This document shows, piece after piece, positions 36,938 to 46,403 of a stretch of 64,000 nt of DNA. Every line of letters starts with the position of its first letter. Within the stretch, counting starts at the first letter, position 1. Both the position numbers and the translations under genes were made by a program. The notes beneath the pieces were generated by a model, which saw nothing but the letters and a program-made list of their open reading frames with translations, searched no databases and was not told where the DNA came from. Source of the stretch: Verrucomicrobiota bacterium. Lineage in GTDB: Bacteria; Verrucomicrobiota; Verrucomicrobiia; Limisphaerales; JADJPG01. Location: positions 74,004 through 138,003 of the forward strand of contig JADJPG010000010.1 in assembly GCA_016713365.1 (NCBI GenBank), in the 5' to 3' direction.

Positions 36938-38129
36938 TCACCCCAGAGCTCTGGAGCCAACTTGCCGATGCAACTCTACGAAACGATCAGCCATGGTTTC
37001 TTTGGAAAGGTAATGGCGAACCCGCTCCAGCGAATGTTGAGTAACCTTTCCGTAGGAAAAAGTGGGTGTTTACACGCAGCGCGAATCGCCTGGGCGCACC
37101 CTCCGATATCTCAGGCTCAAATAGAAGTCCGTTTTCGTCCGGCCAAATGTAATCCACAATGCCTCCAACCTTCGAGGCCAACACCGGCACGCCCGCAACG
37201 GCTGCTTCCTTTACGGCGTTCGGGCTGTTGTCGCAGCGAGTGGGATAGATCATCAACGTCGCCTCTGCGAGCAGCCCTGCAATCTCTGAGGCGGTCTTGC
37301 TTCCAAGAAAACGGATGCGTCTCCAGACCGAGGAGGACACCTCAGTCTTCAAAGATTCACGAAATGACTCATCAACGCCTCCGACACAGACAAGTTCGAA
37401 ATCCACCTCGGTTGCCAACGAATCCAAGGACCGAACCAAGACATCAGAGCCCTTCAAAAAGTTGAAGCCGCCAACGAAGAGAAACTGAAAAGGAGAACGG
37501 CGGGGACGCCTCTCGACCTGGGAGAAAACTTCCAAAGGAGCATGTTCCACCTGATGCAAATCAAGGTCGGGATAACGCCGGCGCAGGTATCGGATTGCAA
37601 ACGAGGATTCAGCCGTGACAGTCCGCGCTCCGCGGAAGGCTAGATCCTCCAGGTAGGCGTGGAACCGGTCATATCGATTCAGCGGCACGCTTTCTCCGAT
37701 CCAATTCAACAACCCTTGGCTGGTGACGAGATAAGGATACCCAAGTCGCCCGGCAACCAACGCAGCACCACCCTCAGTTCCCCAAGCGTGAACCACATCC
37801 GGCTCGATTCTCGCCAGTTCACGCCGAATCAACAACGTATCCAGCCAGTAGAATGACGGCGCACGCAACCCTCCAATCGTTTTGATCAGATGGAATACCA
37901 CTCCATTCCGCTCAAAAGTCTGGGAACGGGCGAAATGTTTTCGGAGCACCACGATATGCAACTGGATATCCGCCCGCTTTTCCAATTCTCCGAGTAATAC
38001 ACGTTGCCAGGATGCCGGATGCATCTTGGGCAGACTTCGCAGTTCCGGACTGATATCCTCAAGCCACTCAATCGGGAAAAAGGAAATCCACGCTATGACA
38101 AGCCGACGGTTTAACGTGACGGAGTTCAA
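36938..38129 (-). CDS. GT4-type glycosyltransferase, C-terminus frameshifted
   Basis: A GT-B glycosyltransferase starting at 38129. Visible parts are VVHAWGTEGGAALVAGRLGY, ARTVTAESSFAIRYLRRRYP, FLFVGGFNFLKGSDVLVRSL and the GT4 donor-binding region MIYPTRCDNSPNAVKEAAVA followed by GVPVLASKVGGIVDYI. The continuous frame ends at 36987 with an unrelated tail after EISEGA. Two one-base shifts (near 37098 and in the T-run near 37065) restore AQAIRAACKHPLF and then GKVTQHSLERVRHYLSKETM to TGA at 36938-36940. It transfers a sugar to a growing polysaccharide in the cytoplasm; donor and acceptor are unknown. Confidence 0.85.
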
Positions 38130-38156
38130 GGCAGGAGAGAAAGCAGGGGCGCGGCG

Positions 38157-38897
38157 CTAATCTTTTCGGACACGAAAAAGGCCAATCACCGAAATACCAT
38201 GAAACGGGAACATCTTGCGGAACGGGACGGTGTCCAGCCAGATGGCCGCCTTGGCACCCAACAATTTTTCGGCAGCACTGCTGAAAATTGGGAGACGTGT
38301 CGCATCGAATCCCCAATCGACCCACTCCAGCCCACAATGACGTTCCGCCAGGCTGCGAAGGTGCCAGTGGTCCCAGGATTGTAGATGCCCCTCGTTCACA
38401 AAGGAAATATCCACCTTCCTCGTGAACAACAGATTCAAATACCGCAGATTGGGAACTGCGATCAGAACATACTGCCGGGAAATTTGCGCAAGTTCGGACA
38501 GCGTCTTGCGTGGATTCTCCACGTGTTCGAGCACATGAAAACAGGTAACGATGTCGAATGATCGCTGGCCAAATTGTTGCACAGGCCGCTCCGGGTCCAG
38601 TTGAACCGCAGCGCTAAAACGAGCCGCCCGCTTCACACACTCAGGGTCTACGTCAGCACCCGTTACTTTGAACCCGGCATTGCCGAAAATTTGCAAGGTC
38701 TCCCCGCGACCACACCCATAATCGAGGACCGTTTCACCCGCGGGCGACACATGCCGGAGAAGGACCTCCAGACTCGCATGCTTCCAATGCGTCTCATAGA
38801 ACGCCTCACGATCCTTGGTAGGATCGATTTCGTACGGCAGATGTTTGGATCGCGCAACAGTGGCAGACATTCGATGCTTTGAGTTATGGTCAGTCAA
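38157..38897 (-). CDS. Class I SAM-dependent methyltransferase
   Basis: A 246-residue methyltransferase. Motif I is VLDYGCGRGETL at 57-68, followed by VTGADVDPECVKRA (acidic residue binding the SAM ribose) and SFDIVTCFHVLEHVENPRKT, the typical Methyltransf_11/23 pattern. It lies 27 bases upstream of the GT4 gene on the same strand, so it probably modifies a sugar or a lipid-linked intermediate of the polysaccharide made here. The substrate is inferred from context only. Confidence 0.87.
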   Translation of the reverse strand: MTDHNSKHRMSATVARSKHLPYEIDPTKDREAFYETHWKHASLEVLLRHVSPAGETVLDYGCGRGETLQIFGNAGFKVTGADVDPECVKRAARFSAAVQLDPERPVQQFGQRSFDIVTCFHVLEHVENPRKTLSELAQISRQYVLIAVPNLRYLNLLFTRKVDISFVNEGHLQSWDHWHLRSLAERHCGLEWVDWGFDATRLPIFSSAAEKLLGAKAAIWLDTVPFRKMFPFHGISVIGLFRVRKD

Positions 38898-39225
38898 AAA
38901 GTAACAGGTAAGAGTCTACAATTCAGATGGCAGCTCAAAAACATTTTTCCCGCAGCGTCATCAATTCGTACCCGAAGACGGCCGAGCCAACTACTTCACC
39001 CGGCCACCACTTGTTATCGGAAACTGCCATCGCGAGGTAACATTGACAGCTCAAAATTATGACCTGTCGCTTCGATGACTGCTGCCGATGACAACAGGAA
39101 TCGACCTATCATTAGGTCAAATGCCGCCGAACATTCGTGTTACCGCTTGACTCAAAGAAGCCACGCCAACGACGATCCGCCGACGTAGACAACCATGTCA
39201 AAACCCACACCAATGCAAGACATCC
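38898..39225. other. Divergent promoter region of the polysaccharide locus
   Basis: These 328 bases lie between the minus-strand methyltransferase gene and the plus-strand flippase gene. No gene is seen. A perfect inverted repeat GACCTA-TCAT-TAGGTC lies at 39103-39118. TTGACA occurs at 39043-39048, but I find no convincing -10 box at the right spacing. The region is relatively AT-rich and must carry promoters for both directions. Confidence 0.5.
39103..39118. promoter_or_regulatory. Operator-like inverted repeat before the flippase gene
   Basis: GACCTATCATTAGGTC has perfect 6-base arms around a 4-base loop, about 108 bases before the flippase start, in the divergent control region of the polysaccharide genes. 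It may be a binding site for a dimeric regulator; no regulator gene is adjacent. Confidence 0.3.
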
Positions 39226-40626
39226 ATGAGTGAGCTGCAAAGGTTTTGGGAAAGATCATGGCGTTCCGCCGTCGTCTGGTCCTGGATCTTCAACGGGCTG
39301 CGGCTTTCGGCAGTTCTCATCCTGCTCCCGCTGCTGATCCGAGCCCTGAGCAAGTCGGACATGGGATTTTACATGATTCTGGCGAATCTCGTGAGCTTCG
39401 TCCCGCTGCTCGACATGGGATTCCTCCCCTCCATCGCGCGCAGCATCAGCTACGCGATGGCTGGTGCCAAGGAATTGAAGGCACACGGCACGGAATCTCC
39501 GTCTGAAGGCGGCGGCCAACCAAACTTCCCCCTCCTCTGGCAACTGCTGTCGACAACGCGCAGGCTGTATCAATTACTCGCGCTGGTGGTCTTCGTCGGA
39601 GTCGGCGCCTGGGGCACCTTCGCCGTCGGGCTCAAGATCAATGAAACCACACAACCAGAACAAGCCTGGCTCGCATGGTGGATGACTCTTGCCGGCGTGG
39701 TGTTTGAAATGTACTCCGGCTGGTGGAGCACTTACTTGCGCGGGTTGAACCAAGTGCTGGCTGCGACCAGAATCCTCGCGGCCGCCTACCTTCTGCGCCT
39801 CCTGCTTGCAGCGATTCTGTTGCTCGCAGGCGCCGGATTACTAAGCGTCCCCATCGCGGCGTTGATTTCCAGCTTCGTGCTCCGAAGCCTTTCCAGAAGG
39901 CTCGCCCTCCGTTTTCTCAACGCATCGCCCCAACCTGAAATCAGTCGGGGCGAGGTATCTAAGCTTCTGCGGATTTTGTGGCCCAACAGTTGGCGGGTAG
40001 GAGTCCATTGCCTCAGCAACTCTCTACTCATCCACCTGAATGTCACCGTCCTGTGTCCTCAACTCCTTGGTCTTGAAGCCACGGGACAATATGGCTTGTC
40101 GCTGCAGGTTGTGACTGTGATGCAGGGAATGGCAAGCGTCTGGTTGCTGGTAAAATGGCCGATTATCGGCCAGTACATTTCCCGTCAGGATTGGCCGCCG
40201 CTTCGCACACTCGTACGTCAACGGCTCCTCCTGCAATACGGCACCTACGCAATCATGGCCATTGTCGCAGTCCCGGTCGCCCCGCTCCTGTTGGAAGCGA
40301 TCAAGTCGAATAAGACCCTGATCCCCCTCTATCTGGCTGGTCTTTCTTGTGATCTACGGATTTGCCGAAATGCTCTATCGTCTTGGGCAACTCTCGTATC
40401 GCTTGGCAACCGTCTGCCCTATTTGTCCTTCACCGTGGCCACCAATATCGTCGGGCTCGTTCTCTCGTTCCTCCTGTTCGCTTTCACAGACCTCGAAATT
40501 GGAGCTCTGGTCATCGGACCTTTGCTCGCTGGAACCGCCCACAATTACTGGCGGTGGCCAAGGGAAGGTTGCCGGGTTTTGCACACGTCGTGGGTGAATT
40601 TGTTCGCGCCACGTCGCGCGTCCTAA
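39226..40626 (+). CDS. Polysaccharide flippase (Wzx/MATE-like)
   Basis: A 466-residue polytopic protein with roughly twelve hydrophobic segments, of the polysaccharide biosynthesis/MOP exporter type: LRLSAVLILLPLLIRALSKS near the start, then SDMGFYMILANLVSFVPLLD. It would move undecaprenyl-linked units across the inner membrane. Between about 40335 and 40410 the continuous frame reads DLRICRNALSSWATL, whereas the adjacent frame gives a much better helix (IWLVFLVIYGFAEMLYRLG), so two compensating one-base errors probably disturb about 25 residues. It diverges from the methyltransferase gene. Confidence 0.8.
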   Translation: MSELQRFWERSWRSAVVWSWIFNGLRLSAVLILLPLLIRALSKSDMGFYMILANLVSFVPLLDMGFLPSIARSISYAMAGAKELKAHGTESPSEGGGQPNFPLLWQLLSTTRRLYQLLALVVFVGVGAWGTFAVGLKINETTQPEQAWLAWWMTLAGVVFEMYSGWWSTYLRGLNQVLAATRILAAAYLLRLLLAAILLLAGAGLLSVPIAALISSFVLRSLSRRLALRFLNASPQPEISRGEVSKLLRILWPNSWRVGVHCLSNSLLIHLNVTVLCPQLLGLEATGQYGLSLQVVTVMQGMASVWLLVKWPIIGQYISRQDWPPLRTLVRQRLLLQYGTYAIMAIVAVPVAPLLLEAIKSNKTLIPLYLAGLSCDLRICRNALSSWATLVSLGNRLPYLSFTVATNIVGLVLSFLLFAFTDLEIGALVIGPLLAGTAHNYWRWPREGCRVLHTSWVNLFAPRRAS

Positions 40627-40774
40627 AATCAAAGATGTTTGAGGATGCGTTGACGTTCGAGAATCGTTGTTGGACTCGACAATGCAATCTCGTCATGTCA
40701 GGTTCATGAGATAGTTCATGAATCCTTTGTCGTGGACTTGATCAGGTTGTAGTTCGAACCGACATTTGAGGGAA

Positions 40775-42862
40775 ATGAGAGCCTTAGTCACGGCCATTGC
40801 GCTGTTTTTTTGCGATTTTCTTGGAAGAGCTGAATCCGCCGCCACGATCGAATTGAACACGAATTCGAATCTCGGCGTTGCCCTCAGTAATGCCCCCAAT
40901 GGAACGCTGATTCGAATACCGGCGGGCATTTACCCCGTAGTTCCAAGCAAAGTTCTTAGCAATGGTGTCGGCGGCATCAATCTGTTCAACAAAACGAACA
41001 TCACAATCGAGGGGGTGCCGGGAGCAACCATCATCGATGGCACAAGTGCTCTTGGAGAAATCATATATCTGACAAATTCCTCCCACGTCACTCTTCGTGG
41101 ACTGACCATCAAAGGGCTGGTCGTCACGAATTACACTCTGGTGTCCGCCATCGGCCATGTATGGGCAAGTCTGTCCATGTATGCCGTGGATAACATCACG
41201 GTGGAAAACTGCAGATTTATCGATGGCCACGATCACGGGATACACGACATGGGCGCACAGCAAAATTGGAACACGATCTCCACCAACAATATCGTGATAC
41301 GTGGCAATTATTTCGACAACTTCGGAAGTGCACGCACAAACGAGGTCGTCGTTGTGGACGGCACCGCGATAGTCCCCACCGGATGGACGGTGATTGAAAA
41401 TGAATTCCGGAATTGTCTTAGATGCATCGAACCATATTCAGAGAGCGACTCAGTTCCTAATCCGTTCTTCAACTGCGTCATACGTAGTAATCGTATGATC
41501 AATACGATCGATTCCGCCATACTTACTGCCGGTTCAACAAACGGCAACCAACTGCTGATCGAGGGTAACTACATCTACAACGATCCCGGATACACGCGCC
41601 GAGGCTCCAATATGTATCCCGGATTCGGAATAGAGCTAAACGATGGACATGGGCACACCATCCGGGGGAACCAGCTCATCAACGTCGCCCACACCGGAAT
41701 CGCCATTGGCGGGAGCGCCCGGCACGTCACTGATGTGCTGATCGAAAGCAATGTCATTGAAAACACCGACGCAAGAAATCAAGGATTTGGAATCTCTGCG
41801 ATTGCGGCGAATGGAGCTGAGGTACGCGGCCTGATGATTCGCAACAACAGGATTCGCAGAGCGAAGAATCATTCCATCTATTTGCTTTCCACACGGGACA
41901 GCGTGGTGGAAGGGAATACCATTATTGATTCAACCGTATTGCCCGGTGCAGCGATCAAACTTTCGACTTACCAGGGCAGCTCCAATTCGAATGTTCTTAT
42001 TGCATCGAATTTCATTTCCGACGCCACTTCAAAGATGACATACGGGATCGAAGTGACGACCAACAATCACTCCATTCGTGTGGAGGACAATTGCATTGAA
42101 GGTGCGACAATCTATCCCATCGGCAATCAGGCGGGCTCCGAGGTGATTTTTGCGAGCCGAGGTTTCAACTGCCCAGCGATGCCCGTAAAACTTAAAATCA
42201 ACGAATGGCTCGCCTTCAATTCTGGAATTTTGATCGACCCCGCAGATCAAGATCCCGATAGCTGCTTTGAATTCCACAATGCAGAAGAGTTCTCCATCGA
42301 CTTGTCGGGCTACTACCTGACCGACGACATCAGTTTGCCGCTCAAGTTTGGCATACCTGCCCTTCGCCAATGCATCGTACCACCAAATGGATTCCTCACG
42401 GTCTGGGCAGACAACGAAACTCAACAAAACACCGACACCAGTCCGGGTCTTCACGCGAACTTTGTGTTGAATCGGGCAGGAGGAATCATCGGCTTGTCAG
42501 CAGCCGATGCTACTGTCATCGACTCGGTGATATATGGAACCCAGTTGCCAGATGTCTCGGAGGGTTTCCATCCTGATGCTTCACTGGAGAGAGTCTATAT
42601 GAGCCCGCCGTCGTTGGGAGGGACGAACCGTATTAATGAAGTTCCTACCATCGTCGGAACGGAGTTGATCGGGTCGGCGATGGTTATCACGTTCGTCAGC
42701 AAAAGGGGGACTAAGTATCAGATTGTCTCGAATTCATCACTTGACGCTTCGCCATGGACGGCCATTGGAGGAGTTATCGAAGCAATCAGCACTTTGACCC
42801 GTGTGACCAACTCCGTGACACGCAACGACGGAATGTTCTTCAAGGTAGCGATCGTTCCTTAG
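40775..42862 (+). CDS. Secreted right-handed beta-helix protein with lamin-tail-like domain
   Basis: A 695-residue exported protein. ATG 40775 is preceded by GAGG at 6 bases; a TTG at 40766 is an alternative. The signal peptide is MRALVTAIALFFCDFLGRAE. Residues about 25-480 are a parallel beta-helix with many short strands (NITIEGVPGATIIDGTSALG, ITVENCRFIDGHDHGIHD, VLIESNVIEN, LMIRNNRIRRA). Residues about 490-620 look like a lamin-tail domain (LKINEWLAFNSG, FIDLSGYYLTDD-like pattern). The last 60 residues form the recurrent C-terminal module (GTKYQIVSNSSLDASPWTAI ... MFFKVAIVP). It may be a polysaccharide lyase or epimerase for the neighbouring locus, or an adhesin; no catalytic residues can be assigned. 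Confidence 0.78.
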   Translation: MRALVTAIALFFCDFLGRAESAATIELNTNSNLGVALSNAPNGTLIRIPAGIYPVVPSKVLSNGVGGINLFNKTNITIEGVPGATIIDGTSALGEIIYLTNSSHVTLRGLTIKGLVVTNYTLVSAIGHVWASLSMYAVDNITVENCRFIDGHDHGIHDMGAQQNWNTISTNNIVIRGNYFDNFGSARTNEVVVVDGTAIVPTGWTVIENEFRNCLRCIEPYSESDSVPNPFFNCVIRSNRMINTIDSAILTAGSTNGNQLLIEGNYIYNDPGYTRRGSNMYPGFGIELNDGHGHTIRGNQLINVAHTGIAIGGSARHVTDVLIESNVIENTDARNQGFGISAIAANGAEVRGLMIRNNRIRRAKNHSIYLLSTRDSVVEGNTIIDSTVLPGAAIKLSTYQGSSNSNVLIASNFISDATSKMTYGIEVTTNNHSIRVEDNCIEGATIYPIGNQAGSEVIFASRGFNCPAMPVKLKINEWLAFNSGILIDPADQDPDSCFEFHNAEEFSIDLSGYYLTDDISLPLKFGIPALRQCIVPPNGFLTVWADNETQQNTDTSPGLHANFVLNRAGGIIGLSAADATVIDSVIYGTQLPDVSEGFHPDASLERVYMSPPSLGGTNRINEVPTIVGTELIGSAMVITFVSKRGTKYQIVSNSSLDASPWTAIGGVIEAISTLTRVTNSVTRNDGMFFKVAIVP

Positions 42863-42923
42863 CCGTGAAAAGCTGGTCTGCCGGAATCATCAAAACTTGA
42901 ACCCAGCACCGTTTGGGAAGAGT

Positions 42924-44081
42924 TTACAACCTGGAGGTTCCTTGGTGCACACCTCTCGCCCACGCGTCCGCCGCGAGAATTTGCTCGAGCGTCGGATGCT
43001 CCACCACTTGATGGCGGTTCATCACGTCGGCCACCAAAGTGGGAATTCGATCGAACGTGATCTGCCGATTGCAGAACGCTTCCACTGCTACTTCGTTCGC
43101 AGCATTGAACACTGCCGGCAGCGTTCCGCCGACATCCCCTGCCCTGCGCGCGAGCCCCAACGCCGGAAACCGATCCGTGTCCGGCTCCTCGAACGTGAGG
43201 GTCCCAATCTTCGCAAAGTTCGTCTGCACGCGGTCGCTGCCCACGCGGGCCGGATACGTCAGCGCGTATTGGATCGGCAGACACATGTCCGGAGTCGACA
43301 TCTGGGCGATGATGGATCCGTCCACGAATTCCACCATCGAATGCACGATGCTCTGCGGATGCACCACCACGCCTACGCGATCCATCTCGATGTTGAACAA
43401 CCATCGCGCCTCGATCATTTCGAGGCCCTTGTTGAAGAGCGTCGCCGAATCGATCGTAATCTTGCGGCCCATGACCCACGATGGATGCTTCAGTGCGCGC
43501 TCCACCGTGATTTCCGGAAACTTCTCCTTCGGCCACGCAGCGCGATCGCGAAACGGCCCGCCGCTCGCCGTCAGCCAGAGCTTGCGCACCGAGGACGGCG
43601 GCTTGCCATCGAGACACTGGAAGATCGCTGAATGCTCGCTGTCCACCGCCAGCACTTTCACGCCGTGCTTCTCCGCCTCGCGCATCACGATCTCGCCCGC
43701 CATCACGAGAATCTCTTTGGACGCAACGGCGATGTCCTTGCCCGCGCGAATCGCTGCGAGCGCCGGCTGCAATCCCGCCGTCCCGACAATCGCGATCAAC
43801 ACGATGTCCGCTCCCGGCATGGTCGCCAGCTTGATCAAGCCTTCGATGCCCGAGTAAACCTCCGCCGCCGTGCCGAGCGCATTGGCGAGTTCCTTCGCCT
43901 TGGCCGGATCGGCGATCGATACCGCCGCCGGACGATGCTTACGGGTTTGTTCGAGCAGGAGATCGACGTTGTTTCCAGCCGCCAGTCCGATGAGCCGAAT
44001 CTGGTCCGGCAAATCTTCAGCCACCTTGATGGTGCTGGTGCCGATGCTGCCCGTGCTGCCGAGGAGGACGACGTTCTTCAT
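42924..44081 (-). CDS. dxr: 1-deoxy-D-xylulose 5-phosphate reductoisomerase
   Basis: A 385-residue protein of normal DXR length. It rearranges and reduces DXP to methylerythritol phosphate with NADPH in the isoprenoid MEP pathway. The NADPH motif GSTGSIGTST is at 8-17; the metal and substrate residues lie in AVDSEHSAIFQCL, the flexible loop is LTASGGPFRD, and NPSWVMGRKITIDSAT-like and NKGLEMIEARWLF segments are present. Its start overlaps the stop of cdsA by 4 bases (44078-44081). Confidence 0.97.
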   Translation of the reverse strand: MKNVVLLGSTGSIGTSTIKVAEDLPDQIRLIGLAAGNNVDLLLEQTRKHRPAAVSIADPAKAKELANALGTAAEVYSGIEGLIKLATMPGADIVLIAIVGTAGLQPALAAIRAGKDIAVASKEILVMAGEIVMREAEKHGVKVLAVDSEHSAIFQCLDGKPPSSVRKLWLTASGGPFRDRAAWPKEKFPEITVERALKHPSWVMGRKITIDSATLFNKGLEMIEARWLFNIEMDRVGVVVHPQSIVHSMVEFVDGSIIAQMSTPDMCLPIQYALTYPARVGSDRVQTNFAKIGTLTFEEPDTDRFPALGLARRAGDVGGTLPAVFNAANEVAVEAFCNRQITFDRIPTLVADVMNRHQVVEHPTLEQILAADAWARGVHQGTSRL

Positions 44082-45034
44082 GGCGCGATGGACTGAACCA
44101 CCGACTTGGTGCCGGGATTGGTCAGGACGTGACGGAGATACAAATACATGAGCGGCGCATTGAACAACAAACTATCGAGCAAGTCGAGAATGCCGCCGAT
44201 GCCCGGGAAGAACGAACCCGAGTCTTTCACGCCCGCCTCGCGCTTGAAGATCGACTCAATCAAATCCCCCACCACCGCCGCCGTGCTCAGCAACACGCCG
44301 AGGATCACCGCATGCACCCAGGTCATCCCCGGCAGATGCGGGCCGGCCAGATGCGCGAAGAGCAAGCTCGCTCCGGTAGACACCACAATCGCGCCACCAA
44401 ATCCCTCCCACGTCTTCCCGGGGCTAATGCGAGGAATCATCTTATGCTTCCCGATCAGCGAGCCGACAGCATACGCGCCGGTGTCGCTGAACTTCGTCAC
44501 GAGAATGAAGTAGAGGATGTAGAACTTCCCGTCGCCCGCGAGCGTGGGAAACAGGTAAATCTTCTGCAAGAAATTCAACAGCCACGCCACGTACATCAGC
44601 CCAAACAACGTCGTGGAGATCGCGAGGATTCCCTTCGTGTTGCTCTTGGAAAGGAACTGAAGGAAGCACAAGCCCAATACAAACAGGATGAGGAAGACCG
44701 TTTCGAAATCGTTGACCCGCGCCGGCGTGCCGTGAATGCCGAGCATTCCCTCAAGATGCAGGAAGGTTCCGATCAACAACGCCGCGCCACCGAACACGCC
44801 CCAGCCTTTGAAGCAGACCATCCCCTCCTTCTCCACCAGCCCGTAGAACTCCAGCAAGCCGACGATCGCGAGCGTCACCAGCACCAGCATGAACACCACG
44901 TCCGAGATCAGCTTGCTCCCGGAAAACAACGCGGCCAGCACGATTCCCCAAAGCACCAGCGTGCTCGAAAGTCGTCGCACGAAAACCTTCGCCTTGGATG
45001 GCGGCGGTGCGGGCGTGGAAGCAGGTTCAGACAT
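44078..45034 (-). CDS. cdsA: Phosphatidate cytidylyltransferase
   Basis: A 318-residue membrane enzyme that makes CDP-diacylglycerol from phosphatidic acid and CTP. About eight hydrophobic segments are seen, and the family signature is intact: ISPGKTWEGFGG and GDLIESIFKREAGVKDSG followed by FFPGIGGILDLLDSLLF. The N-terminus has a short proline-rich cytoplasmic stretch. It is coupled to dxr by a 4-base overlap; the common uppS gene that often precedes cdsA is not found immediately upstream. Confidence 0.94.
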   Translation of the reverse strand: MSEPASTPAPPPSKAKVFVRRLSSTLVLWGIVLAALFSGSKLISDVVFMLVLVTLAIVGLLEFYGLVEKEGMVCFKGWGVFGGAALLIGTFLHLEGMLGIHGTPARVNDFETVFLILFVLGLCFLQFLSKSNTKGILAISTTLFGLMYVAWLLNFLQKIYLFPTLAGDGKFYILYFILVTKFSDTGAYAVGSLIGKHKMIPRISPGKTWEGFGGAIVVSTGASLLFAHLAGPHLPGMTWVHAVILGVLLSTAAVVGDLIESIFKREAGVKDSGSFFPGIGGILDLLDSLLFNAPLMYLYLRHVLTNPGTKSVVQSIAP

Positions 45035-45334
45035 GGCGCAAGACGTTAGCCATCGCGTTCCTAGTGTCTAGCCAGAGTTTCACGGCGGGCGCGATTGAAA
45101 GTGGCAGGCAGGAGACGAGGCTGTATGGACTGCGGGAACATGTTCCCGCTTTGGCTGCACGCTTAGAAAAGCAAACCGTCGCGGAACCTCCAGCGGTGTT
45201 GCCCGCCACTTCCAATCACACCCTTTCACAGCAGGCGCACGCCGATCGAGGGATCACGAGCGGAACGCAGAACTCCGATTAGGCGCGAACCCATTTGCGC
45301 TGACCTCGCCGATTCGAAGACCGGCTCTCGCCGC
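45035..45334. other. Intergenic region upstream of cdsA with perfect palindrome
   Basis: These 300 bases lie between the cdsA start and the end of the SGNH hydrolase gene (both minus). No gene is supported; a plus-strand frame of 94 codons here has no recognisable features. The region contains an 18-base perfect palindrome at 45132-45149. I looked for frr, pyrH or uppS remnants and found none. Confidence 0.5.
45132..45149. promoter_or_regulatory. Perfect 18-base palindrome upstream of cdsA-dxr
   Basis: GCGGGAACATGTTCCCGC is its own reverse complement. It lies about 100 bases upstream of the cdsA start, where a promoter is expected. It may be an operator for a dimeric regulator or part of a dispersed repeat; no second copy was noticed in this window. 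The GAAC-AT-GTTC core has a 2-base spacer, unlike the 4-base spacer of LexA boxes of Firmicutes or Actinobacteria. Confidence 0.45.
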
Positions 45335-46348
45335 TCAAGGTGCAGCCTCGCCGAGCAACTTAACCAGCGTCGGCTCAATCGCCGCCGCTAGAACTTCGTA
45401 GCCCTTCGCCGTCGGATGCAGAAAGTCGTACATCAATTCCTTCGAGATCGTTCCGTCGCCGCCAATGAACTTCCCGCCCACATCCAGATACGTCACGCCG
45501 TTGTGCCCGTCGTACTTCGCGATGAGCTGGTTAATCTCCGCAATCTTCGCGCGCGACGCATCAGGCTTGGCGGAACGCGGCAGAATGCCGAGCAACAAAA
45601 TCTTCGTTTGCGGCTGCTTCTTGCGGATGAGGTCACAGATCGCGCGAATCGCACCGGCGATGTCGGGCGCGGAATTCTTTCCCGTGTTGTTGGTCCCGAT
45701 GAGCACCACCACCACTTTCGCCGCCGCGCCATCCAGTTCGCCCTGTTCAATGCGCCAGAGAACGTTCTCCGTGTAATCGTAGCCGAACCCCAGATTCGCC
45801 GCATTGCGCTTCCCGTAATACCTCTCCCAAACCTCCTTGCCCGGCTGCGGCCGATCGTGCGGCTCGCCGCCGAACATCTGCGTGATCGAATCGCCGATGA
45901 ACACCAGCGTTGGCTTGCGCTCGTTCACCAACTTCGCCACCGCGTCGTGGCGCTTAGCCCAATCGTAGATCGGCCAGTCGCGATCCTGCGTCACCGGCAC
46001 GAAGGCCGAAGCCGGCCTAGCCGCGCCCGCCAGCGGCCCCAACTCCACCGACGCCAATTCACCCTTCTCCTTCCGATCCTGCGTGAACACCCGAGCCTTC
46101 ACCACTCCGCCCTGCGGCAACGCAATCGGCGCGAGATACGGTCCGCTCCTGGGTCCGGGATCCGAGCCGTCGATGGAATAGCGAATCACGCCATCCAGCG
46201 TCGTGCAGGTGATGGTCACCAACCCCTTCGTGTCGCGCTGAATCTCCGGCTTCGACAACGCCGTGGCGAGGGCCTGAGCGTTGACAGTTTCCACCAGTGC
46301 CGAAAGCACCGAAAGCACGACCAACAAAACGACAGCGCGAGTTTTCAT
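45335..46348 (-). CDS. Secreted SGNH/GDSL hydrolase with chitobiase-like N-domain
   Basis: A 337-residue exported protein from the ATG complementary to 46346-46348 with signal peptide (AVVLLVVLSVLSALVETVNA). Residues about 30-100 resemble the chitobiase/beta-hexosaminidase C-terminal-type domain (VIRYSIDGSDPGPRSGPY, VVKARVFTQD). Residues about 120-330 are the SGNH domain: block I VFIGDSITQMFGG, block III VVLIGTNNTGKN and block V YDFLHPTAKGYEVL with the catalytic Asp-His. This kind is close to the platelet-activating-factor acetylhydrolase-like esterases. It probably removes acyl groups from carbohydrate outside the cytoplasm; the substrate is unknown. Confidence 0.86.
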   Translation of the reverse strand: MKTRAVVLLVVLSVLSALVETVNAQALATALSKPEIQRDTKGLVTITCTTLDGVIRYSIDGSDPGPRSGPYLAPIALPQGGVVKARVFTQDRKEKGELASVELGPLAGAARPASAFVPVTQDRDWPIYDWAKRHDAVAKLVNERKPTLVFIGDSITQMFGGEPHDRPQPGKEVWERYYGKRNAANLGFGYDYTENVLWRIEQGELDGAAAKVVVVLIGTNNTGKNSAPDIAGAIRAICDLIRKKQPQTKILLLGILPRSAKPDASRAKIAEINQLIAKYDGHNGVTYLDVGGKFIGGDGTISKELMYDFLHPTAKGYEVLAAAIEPTLVKLLGEAAP

Positions 46349-46403
46349 AGCCCCAGCATTGGGAACCTGACGAGGAAGTTCAATGTCAACTCCACCCCGG
46401 GGC

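Noticed and set aside
45132..45149. LexA (SOS) box
   Set aside because: The core GAAC-AT-GTTC has a 2-base spacer while known LexA boxes of this type have 4, and no SOS gene is adjacent.
45280..45334. tRNA-like T-loop (CTTCGAATC) on the minus strand upstream of cdsA
   Set aside because: The flanking bases do not form a T-stem and no acceptor or anticodon arm could be built.
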